DNA of 64,000 bases, from contig JADNRV010000013.1 of the NCBI GenBank assembly GCA_015499995.1, forward strand, positions 1 through 64,000. The letters run 5' to 3'. The DNA is from Flammula alnicola. Its lineage: Eukaryota > Basidiomycota > Agaricomycetes > Agaricales > Strophariaceae. Position numbers and translations under genes: made by a program. This document shows, one piece after another, positions 54,886 through 64,000 of the stretch; within the stretch, counting starts at the first letter, position 1, and every line of letters starts with the position of its first letter. The notes beneath the pieces are model-generated. The model had not been told where the DNA came from and ran no database searches. It saw only the letters and a program-made list of their open reading frames with translations.

Positions 54886-57800
54886 TCAGAGTCTAAGAGA
54901 AGGATTCGATATAAGAGCAGGGATTCTAGGAAAGAGAGTCGCTGGGAATCTTTTTGAAAGGCTTTTGCGGCTATGATCGATAGCAATGTCCTTGAAACAT
55001 CGAGATAACTGTTCGCTGGATTTGATGTAGTCGTGCATCCCAGTAGCAATTTTAGCGCAATGAAGAGCATATTCTTCCTCCAGGTCGACCATGTCGTTGA
55101 AGTATAGGACGCTGTAAATATACGGGTAATAGGCATGGGAATCTGTTCTTTCAAAATCAAGATTTAAAAAAGTAACCTCTCGCGGTACATCTCTTGAAGG
55201 CTGTTCGCTGTGCCTTCAAGAATGATGCGTTGACCAACATGCAAACCCTCTGTGACCTTGTCGAAACGATGCTCGATGTTATGGATGACAGCCTAAAGCG
55301 CTATAATGTCAGCCGAAAATCCTGAAAGAAATATGGCATACCTCAGTTATCTGGCGAACAGTCTACAAATTGTTGTTTTATCGATGGTCACAATGTGCAC
55401 ACTAACAATTAGCCTCACCTCGATGATCTTCTGCATAGGTGGTTCGTCCGACTCAAGACCCCGCGGCGTTTTCTTGTATTGCTCCTGACGTCTTGTGCTA
55501 GGACCCCATGAATTACCCGCACCTCTGAATTGTGGCCTATCCCGGGCGCGGTGGCGTTCCTGATCTACAAGAGGAAGATCAGTAGTTCGAGAGTCACGAG
55601 CAGTGAGGTGTACATACCAACTGTTTTCGGACTCATTGTGGCATGCAGGTGTATTTTATTTGACGCTTGTTGTGAGGGTCCGAGATGAGGTAAAGTAAAG
55701 TTGACAACAAGACGTTCTTTGCGATTTCCTTCAACTTGCTGAAGCGGAGATGTAATTTTTTCGATCCCGGTCATCGGTAACTTCGGATTTTGTCGAAAGC
55801 GCACGGAAGGCTGCTTCGCGTCTGGCTCCTGGACAACAGGAGGAGTAGGCGACGATATTCTTTCGATTTTGGGCTTCTTCGGTGACCAGCTAGAAAGTGT
55901 TTTGTCTTCATCAGGAAGCGCTGTGGAAAATGTGAGGGCAATATCAGAACGTCCTTGCGGTACTCTTTCGTGTTCCGTTGGAGCCACCAGGGAAGGAGTC
56001 TTGAGGATAGGTAAAGTGGGATTTTTAGATACTTTCCTCGCCTTGCGGGCTGACAATGGGGAGTCGTCGTGCGTCAAGTCGATCATGATAATCTCTTGTG
56101 CAGGTTCCGAAAGTTCACGGTCTGTAGACGTTGTTTGGCCCTATTCAGAGAGTTAGTATGAAACGGAATCTGTCAATATTATTTTCACCTTCGTTGGTTG
56201 GATAAATTCAGTGTATCGTTCTGCATAGGAGCTCTCGCCGCTATTGGCCGCCAATATATGAGGCTGGATGTCCTCTACAGAAACGATAGAATAATCCGAA
56301 CTTAAACCTTGCATAACTGGGAGATCTTGCACAGGATCGGAGAGGACCATAGGGTCCGATGACTGTTCGCTTTTTTTGAGGAAATCGATTTCCTCCCAAG
56401 GTGCCTTTTCAGACTTCTTTGGAAGGTGTTTGTCCACGCGGCTCCTCGTCGGATCTTTCTTAGGAGGTCGGAGGCTTGCAACTCTTGCTGAACGGCGATT
56501 TGCTTTCCCATTCTGTGGTTCGACCTTGAGGTCCTCGGACGGCTATATGTTTTTCTTGCCAGTGAGCATTGGCTCAAGAAGAGCGGCGGCGATGACTTAC
56601 CGCATTGATTGGAATGTCGCTGGTATTGAGGAGGGTCTCGTTAGGGTCATTTTTAACTAAGTTCACCCGATGGGCTTCTACATCTTGCTTTTTTGCGGAT
56701 GCAGGTTTCGTTTTGGGACAGAGTTGCCATTTTTACCTTTCATCGCTGACGCACGAGGCTTGGTAGACACATTTGGTACTTTAGTTTCAAGCTTGTTCTG
56801 AGGCTTCGGTTTAGGAACCTCGTCGAAGTAGATTGAAGGCGAAACAAGCGCTACTGGCGAGCTCTGCAGTCCCTTTCTGCCGTATTTCTTCCTCTGGTAG
56901 GATCGCATAGGGACGGGAGGAACAGGAGAGTGACTGGGTGCCTCAGAGCGGATGCGTTTGGCGGGCCGTCCCTCATCGGTGTATAGTTCTGTATCCTTTG
57001 CTTCAATCTCCTGAACTGGCCTCTTTTTCATTTGCTGTGGACCGTCAAGATCAGGGATGGGCTTTTCAAGCCTATTGTGATCAATTCCTTGTTTCGGTTT
57101 AGGTTTAACTTCCGTTCTAGCCTTCGCGGGTAAAGCTTTCGTAGACCTGGTAGAAGGGCGGCCTTTCTGGGTCATCTGAGTCATGGGCAAAAGGCTATCG
57201 GATTTTAGTCGAGACGCAGGAAGTGCGTCGATGGTGCTTGCACGTATTGGACTCTTGTCGAGAAGGGCTTCTACTTCGTCATCGTCCGACACCTCAACAA
57301 TTCGTTTCTTGGATCGCGTTGTCGGACGTGACCTTGGGTGAAATTGACGTTCGTCGGTGCCGATTTGGCCACCGTTCTCGTAATTGGATGGATGATGAGT
57401 GTCGGGTGGAAGAGCATGGTCTGAATCTTTTGAATCATTCAAGACATTTGTGTTTGTCTTTCCTGGCAGATTTGATTGCATTGAATTCGGCGAAAGCCCG
57501 AAAGTTCCATCTGGGCCCAAAAAAATTGTCGACGGAGCGGTATCCCAGGAGGGCAAAATGGGCTCGTGAGCCGCCGAAGTGATGTTGTCTATATTTAAAC
57601 CAGAAGCTGAGGTTCGGACAAATTGCAAAGCCAGAGGAGAAGTTTCAGCCTCGCCAGCACGTTTGGGGGAAGTCGCCCAAGCTGTGAAAGTGTATTTAAG
57701 GATGTGCTAAGCATCAATATACATGCATACTTACCTTGTGATACTTTTTGGAGCCTCTCCTGCGAACGACACACGAAATGAGGAAGGCACACGAATGGAA

Positions 57801-59541
57801 GAGGAGGAGCAAACTGGTACCTGTGTTAGTATTAGGGAATCCTGTTTGCTAGAGTCGAAATCCAGTTCAATCGCCTTCACTTTGGATAATTTTCTGCTGG
57901 CTGGGTGCCCAATAGTCTAAAGGTGAATATTTATGAGCAAGCATCCTGCGACCAAGATGGTAAACATGCTAACTAAATTACGACTCTTCAGAGCTCGTCC
58001 AAAATTATTCATATGTGATTTTTTGATCTTCCACGAGACTGATATTTCTTCATCGGAAGATACGGAAATAGGTTCGTTTCCAAGCATTGGTGGCTTCAAA
58101 ATTTTGACGACTACAAGAATTTCTTGGTCTGCCGATGCAAAGATGAGGATGTGGAGGACGGTCGAAAAGGGTATATGAAGGGTTTCTATCTTTCCATCCT
58201 AAAGATACTAAGTAAGAAGTCGCTAAAAGAAGTAGAAGAGGATAGTTTACCTTGTCGAGGTTTGCTATGAATTGCAATTTGTCGACGTAGACTGGGGAAG
58301 ATGAGTCGATAGGTAATCCATTCAGAACGAGACTTGAGGCTTCGAAAGGCTGAGGACTGTCCGGACGGTTAGAGATAAATAGGACCCAGTTTCTGAAGAA
58401 ACATAAATCCTTACAACGATATGTCATATTCCGCCAACACCTTGATAATCTTTTCTGAAGTAACACTCCAATCAGGACTAGAAATACTTTCCAGATACCC
58501 CAGAATGGGATCGCTAGTATATTTGAAAATCGAAGGATCAAAAACTTCCTTGATGAATTGAGTTCGCTTGTCTCGACCACCTTTCAAAGGAGGTATCAGA
58601 CTACCAAGCAGGTCCAGTAACGATTCCAGGGCGAGAAAATCTATGGAATATGTAACTTGAGGTCATGTTTAGAAATGTCGCTGAACGTGCCTTTCGTTTG
58701 CGAGATAGTAAGGCCGAGACGCGCACTATCATTGAAGATCGTTTCAGCTTAGTGAATGCGTTATACTATTTTACCTTACCTGCCAACGTCATAATCCCGT
58801 AGCTTTCCAGCGTTTTGTGCGTGACAGTCAGCTGTGGCTATGAGAACTTGATAAACCTCCAAAGATTCGACGTTAAAAAGCGCATATACGCATCGAGAAT
58901 ATTACTCACCACTGATAAAAGTTCACCGCTGAAGATAAGAGAGGGTCCAGCCGGTTGAAGGAAATAGAAAGAGCAGAGCGCAGGATACAGAGCAAAAGCG
59001 ACGCTTTCACGATTTTTATCTAAGCCGATTACTCAGTACATATAATAGCATGTCATTTTCTTCTATATCACTTACTGTTGGAATTTTCGTCGAGAAAATC
59101 CTTCACATACCGTGGGTTTAATCCTGGGAGCAGCCTGGAAGAGAAAATAGCTCACCAGGATGCCCGAAAGTAACGATATAAGAAGATTTTCCCAAGAGTG
59201 TTGCGGATTTCCGGATTTCGATAATGGTGTGAGTTTGTTATTGTGGATGAACGAAAAAACCGCTACTGCATAATCGAGAGCGAGCGATAGAGATGCCCGA
59301 TATAGTGGTAGCAGTCGCCCTCGAAGAATCTCAGAAAGCCTGGCGAATGTATTCCCAGAGGCTGATGGCAGCTCCTGAAGAATTCCTTGAGACACAGAAG
59401 GAAGAGCATATTTATTCAACTTACAAGTAACCTGGCAATCGAGGACAAGTGAGTTACTGCTTCTTCTACGTCTTTCTTTCCTTTCCGAGTTGTCGTTGAT
59501 ATATTCTCCAGGTGTTGAAATGTGGTATTAATTGCCTCCAT
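54886..59541 (-). CDS. Large multi-exon protein with helical N-terminus, PH-like segment, disordered middle and C-terminal coil; possibly Red1/SYCP2-type meiotic axis protein
   Basis: Not recognised with certainty. The ATG at 59539-59541 gives MEAINTTFQHLENISTTTRK. A helical N-terminal region includes TFARLSEILRGRLLPLYRAS, AFALYPALCSFYFLQPAGPS and RTQFIKEVFDPSIFKYTSDP, then SPDWSVTSEKIIKVLAEYDI. A beta-rich segment follows: VYVDKLQFIANLDK, IETLHIPFSTVLHILIFASA and DQEILVVVKI. The middle is long, polar and Lys/Pro/Ser-rich (KKRIVEVSDDDEVEALLDKS, RPAKRIRSEAPSHSPVPPVP, basic NLS-like runs). The C-terminus is a short helical segment: DMVDLEEEYALHCAKIATGM, HDYIKSSEQLSRCFKDIAID. ARM-like head, PH-like Spt16M-type domain, disordered linker and terminal coil is the known plan of Red1/SYCP2 axis proteins. 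That match is by layout only. Many short introns; exact joins not all verified. Confidence 0.5.
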
Positions 59542-59942
59542 GGCGATGAGGGTATAAGCTCCTGCCTTCACACTCCTTTTGCGTACTTTGGGAGGCGTTT
59601 TCTAATTCGTGAACGTTCCAGAGGTTGAATGAAGATTCAATGCAGTGCACAACCGCCATGGAACAAATGGCAATGCTTCCGTGCATAATAACAGTGACAG
59701 TCACGAGGTGACTTGCGAGTCCTTTACTCATCGTCCACGGCGGTGGAGTCAACTTTGTTCCATACCACTACCATTAAAGTTGCCCTGGCGCTTCACCAAA
59801 TCCAGAGAAGCCCACTTTCCTCAAACAACATATACATAAAATAATACTAATACCCGCAAAACCTTTGTATCATCATCACCCTTCTCCTCCTTCCCCACAT
59901 TAACAATCACATTCCCTCCACTTTTCTATCTTCTTCGGCTTC
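59542..59942. promoter_or_regulatory. Divergent promoter between the axis-like gene and the RING gene
   Basis: About 400 bp between two divergent start codons. The right part (~59860-59935) is pyrimidine-rich on the + strand, as expected just upstream of the RING gene's start. No specific motif was recognised. Confidence 0.45.
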
Positions 59943-62900
59943 ATGGGACAGAGTAGCTCCAGATATCAAGAACCATCGCTATCTACAGCAACCCCGACAA
60001 GCTCGACACTACCATCTTCTGTCGCTGGCGCCAGTACCAATCTCCAACCCGACTCCCCCGTTGATGTAGGTACAGATACGGCTAACCCTTCTCAATCACG
60101 TCGATCCTCCTTTCGCAAAAGCATCCTTAAATTTGTCAAGCCCTCAAACATACGTAGTCGGGTGAATAGCGACGCATCCGACCCCAGAGATGTGGGACGC
60201 TCATGGCGCAATTCTAGACGGTGGTCCAAGGCTCACCCTGATGTCACACCTACGATTGAGGACTCACTTCCGGCATCCTTCTCGGACAGCTCCACTGCTG
60301 GACCATCTACTTTACCGCCTTCTCCTTTGAATAAAGGGAAAAAACGGGACATGAATTCGACTTTGGAGGAGGATGAAGAATACCCCGACGTTACTATCAC
60401 TTCTCCGAACGAGGCTTCCGGGTTATCCAGTCCCATCCCCCTAGTTGACCAAGACCCGGACATTGTATCTCCTCCTTCGTACCCGGCAGCTGATGTGTTG
60501 ACTGTGGAGCCGCAACCTCCTGAAAATACTGCAACCCGGGACATTCAGACCTCTGAGTTGGGTTCCTATCTATCGACTAACGACGCTTCTCCTGTCTCCG
60601 AAGAGGATGTCAATGAACTCGCCTCCTCACCCGAACCCCAGTCATCTGCCCAACCCCAGCAGCAGCAGCAGGAGACAGCGCCACTATCTCCTCGACAGTT
60701 CCCACCACCAGGAACTTTGGTCGTTGTGCAGGGTATTGTTCACACGACTGATGTATCGCGCACCAATAGCAATCCTCCATCCGCTTCCCCCGCACGTGTA
60801 GACCTTAATCCTCCTAGTTCAAATTCTCGTCCTGCATCTGGTCTCGACGCTGGTTCAGAGCAAAGTACGAGTCGGACGAGAAATAGGCTATCGGCGCTAC
60901 TTCGACCCAGATCAGCTTCATCGCGTCCGGCATCTACTATAATTAACGACCCACCCCCGACCATACCGCTTTCGTCTCCTCCTGACGCAGATTCATCTGG
61001 CGCGTCAAGCTTAGAATCACAAGTTTTATCACTGGAATCCGCTGAAGCTGGGAGTACAACGCCAGTTGTTAACGAGCCCGCAGATTCATTGCAGGACCAA
61101 CCTCTTCCTTTGGTTAACCAACCACCACCAGCGCCTGACAATCGCGCCCCTGCCATCTCTTCTAGCAGTATCGATGTCTTGGGTACCCTTTTGAGGTCCG
61201 TATACTCTCATCGCTTATTCTCGCTAAATTCTTATGTTCCTTTTTTCGTCCACATAGCGTTGCAGCCGCGGCAACAGCAGCATCCTTGCTTACAGGTTCC
61301 TCCGAGCCTATTCTCTCCTCCGGTCTAGCGCCTCCAAATGCCAATGCCGCCTCTTCTCCGATGCCAAATTCATCAGCATCCACAACTTCTTTACCTCACT
61401 TACCTTCCTATCCCGGTTCCCCCACCCCTACTCTTCCCGACACTTCGGCGGCAGGCAGAGCAGAGCGCATGCGTCAAGCATGGGGTACAATCCGAGAGCG
61501 ACTCGGATTGCGTCCTTCGGCACCTTCTCCAGGTGTTCCCGCAGGACCCGATTTCAACCAAGGCAACGGAAATGCTGACCCTATGCCTGCCCTACCAAAT
61601 GACGGTGGGATAGGTTCTCCTACGGACACGAGGGAGTTGATGTTGGCGGAAATGGCGAGGGCATTTAATATTGGATTGGGTCTCAATGGACTAGGAGGCC
61701 TGGCACCTGCTTCAAATAGCGCCGGTGGACAGACGGAGAGTGAGGGTGGAACTAGTGGTGCATCTGGCGATTCTAATGTACCTGCAGAAGGTACATTGCA
61801 GCCTCGATCTCATCCAGGAACAGGAGCCCCAGCCATAACTATGCCGCCTGAGGGAAGCTTCGAACGGTTCTTGGTTGATCTTCAGATTGATTTGCGAGCG
61901 GCGCTGACGCAGGCTGAGGACGAAACTGATGCCGAACAACCACTATCACAAGAACAAGCTTCAGAATCACAACCTCGTTCCTCACCATCCCAAATACCAG
62001 ATGACACTGGTACGGCCGCTGATTCAACTGCATCCTCTCCTTCTGCCCCTTCTGCATATCCAGCAGTTGCCGCACACCACGACCGACCTGATTCTCCAGG
62101 GCATCAGGTCAATGACATAGCGCAACCAGATCAGGCTGAGGTAGTGCGCGGCGAAGACGACTATGCAGATATGCCTTTCCTGCAAGACGTTTCTGATTCA
62201 GAGTCGGAGTTTGACGAAGATAATCGCGAGGATGAAGATTATGACGAGGACGGTACGTCTTTTTAGGGCTGCGTGTTTCCTTCACAGGTATAAATTTCTA
62301 AACTTTTCATTCAGATTTCCAATCAGCCGAACATGGATCTGTACGCGATCAAGGTGACACTGAGTCTCCCAATAGGCCTACTACATCAGGAACGGGACAC
62401 ATCGATGCCTCGGGCCGCATCAACTGGTGGAGGTTATACAGGTTCCCGCCAATTGTTTCTCCGCGGATGGACACGTTGGGCTTAAGGCAGCCTTTTGTGT
62501 CTGGAGATGCAGTACCCACTTCTCCCAACCTAACAACCCCCATACCTGAAAGCTCAGACAGATCTTCTGCAACCGCAACAACAGAGACGGGCGCTTCCTC
62601 ATTCGTGCCGTCCACCTCCCCTGCATCACAACAATCAGCACCAACGCCATCTTCAGCATCTACATCCGGGCAAACACCGGCCAGAGACATGCCTGTCTCA
62701 CAACCGCCCTTACACTCCGTTGTCCCTGTTATTGTCGTCGGTCTCCAGTCTGTGAATTCGGAATGGCGACCTGAAATGCCTCCGCAGGGCGAGAACGAAG
62801 GCATTGACTTCTTTGGCCAACCTACTTCTGAAGCCACCGGCAACGACAGTGAAAATGGAGATGTCGATGATCTCGACGGTTGGGGCGGCCAACACCACGT

Positions 62901-63732
62901 TGATCCCGGTCCAGGAGCAGCGGACACTGGTTTGGACGGGACGAGAGGACGCGGAAGAGCAAGGGGTTGGCACTCTCGAGCGGCAAATGCCATTCGAAAT
63001 TTGCGGCCTGGAAGACGAAACGCTGATGTCGGTTTGGGCGCGCAGCCGCCTGCTATCGCTCCAGGCAGCAGAACTTTCTTGATCTATGTCATTGGAGGTA
63101 TATACTGCTCTGTCTGCTGATCTCTTCTAATTCAACTGACATATTTATCGCAGGATATTACCCGCCTGATCACAGTATCGTTACTGGTGGACCGAATATT
63201 CTGGATTCCTTTGAGGCACTACTGTGAGTTATCAGCCCTGCACTGATTTATTTAAAATGGATATCCTCATTTTTCTTTATTTTTTTCAGGGAACTCGCAG
63301 ATTTGCTAGGTCAAGTCAAGCCACCCACCGTATCCAAAGAAGAGATAGATAAGTCTGGCTTAGAGATTATCAAAGCCTCTGAAATGGCTCAGCACGAGAA
63401 AGACGGCAAGGTGTCATCGAATTGCATGGACCGGGTACGTTCTCTTTCTGTTTATGATTTCGAGCTTTGTACTGATTCAGCATTATTACATTGCAGTGCT
63501 TGATCTGCCTAGATGACTATGAGCCTGAGGATCAAATTCGCGTCATGTCTTGTCGACATGCATTTCACAAAGGATGCGTGGACGAATGGTTACAAAAGGG
63601 CAGAAATAATTGTCCTGCCTGTCGGTCTACAGTGAGTTTCATGACCGTGACGTTGTGTTTTTTTTTTTTTGGATACTGATCAATTCATATTAGGGAGTTG
63701 CAGCCGACACTCATTCTAACACGACCCTGTAA
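59943..63732 (+). CDS. Large disordered RING-H2 E3 ubiquitin ligase with putative N-myristoylation site
   Basis: The ATG at 59943 gives MGQSSSRYQEPSLSTATPTS; Gly2 followed by S5/S6 fits an N-myristoylation signal. More than 900 residues of Ser/Pro/Ala-rich disordered sequence follow, with acidic blocks (EDEEYPDV, SESEFDEDNREDEDYDED) and a Gly/Arg stretch (GTRGRGRARGW). After GRINWWRLYRFPPIVSPRMD comes FLIYVIG-GYYPPDHSIVTGG, then LELADLLGQVKPPTVSKEEI and LEIIKASEMAQHEKDGK. The RING-H2 finger is C-LICLDDYEPEDQIRVMSCRH, AFHKGCVDEWLQKGRNNCPACRS: C-x2-C ... C-x-H-x2-H-x2-C ... C-x2-C in the expected C3H2C3 order. It ends GVAADTHSNTTL at TAA 63730-63732. Introns: ~61195-61256, ~62256-62312 and four or so near the RING. 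Phases checked agree; it appears intact. The GYYPPDH segment just ahead of the RING is probably a conserved pre-RING region. Confidence 0.85.
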
Positions 63733-64000
63733 GCTTCATGAGAAAGGAGGAAAGTCTCCTACAGGACATTGTAACCTACTTTGCCAAATTGTTAAATTAT
63801 CAACCTTTTCCATTCCTTGCTTGAACCCCCAATCCTGCGCATTTCCATCGCATCTTGTTTCATTCACCTGGTCCTATCTCATCTACATCACCTACCTTCT
63901 AACTCGATACTTCTTAGTCGGCATTGTAACACCACTAACTCAGTCTGTCTTGTTATATTTCTTAGTCACCGTTTGTTCTTGTCTGTTGTTCAAATGAATG
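63733..64000. other. 3' flank of the RING gene
   Basis: T-rich sequence to the window edge, likely 3' UTR and downstream flank. No gene that can be supported. Confidence 0.4.

Overview
This window is nuclear DNA from a filamentous fungus, almost certainly a basidiomycete and probably an agaricomycete. Genes are dense and lie on both strands. Most introns are 45-70 nt with GT..AG ends. The proteins are core eukaryotic housekeeping factors with fungal features: a CreC-type WD40 protein, a Cms1-type factor, mL60, an Atg38-like protein, Rsp5 and Abd1. All calls were made by reading translations; no database was searched.

Layout: 1-882 is the 3' part of a membrane or secreted protein of unknown function (+). 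Then come creC/WDR20-like (-), branched-chain ketoacid dehydrogenase E1-beta (+), two unknown proteins (-), a ~1.9 kb gene-poor stretch, and a UBC6/UBE2J-type tail-anchored E2 (-). Two tandem paralogues with an NYN ribonuclease domain and a C-terminal LOTUS-like domain follow (13.0-17.2 kb, +). The stretch 17.3-19.6 kb is a non-autonomous inverted-repeat element with arrays of subterminal repeats. Next are a single-pass membrane protein (-), a fold-back repeat, and a disordered Ser/Pro-rich protein (+). From 24.6 to 31 kb lie SF3A1 (-), mL60 (+), CMS1 (-) and an ERI1-like exonuclease (+). From 31.4 to 41.2 kb lie a TmpA-like multispan membrane protein (-), NDC80 (-), a 294-bp hAT-like MITE, MOG1 (+), a possible 79-aa gene (-) and an Atg38/NRBF2-like MIT protein (-). 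After a repeat-bearing gap come a possible 70-aa gene (+), the HECT ligase RSP5 (+), the cap methyltransferase ABD1 (-), an M1 aminopeptidase (-), a large protein that may be a Red1/SYCP2-type meiotic axis protein (-), and a large RING-H2 protein (+).

There is no operon logic. Neighbours mostly sit in divergent or convergent pairs with short spacers, for example creC/BCKDHB, SF3A1/mL60, NDC80/MOG1 and mL60/CMS1. The ubiquitin system is well represented by an E2, a HECT E3 and a RING E3.

The most consequential observation concerns sequence quality or gene decay. At least ten otherwise well-conserved exons are broken by single missing bases. Nearly all can be explained by one base lost from a run of identical bases, and exon lengths between phase-matched introns confirm several. 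The broken genes include NDC80, SF3A1, CMS1, ERI1-like, BCKDHB and mL60. The direction and homopolymer context point to sequencing or assembly under-calls rather than real pseudogenes. Any automatic annotation of this locus would truncate or split these genes.
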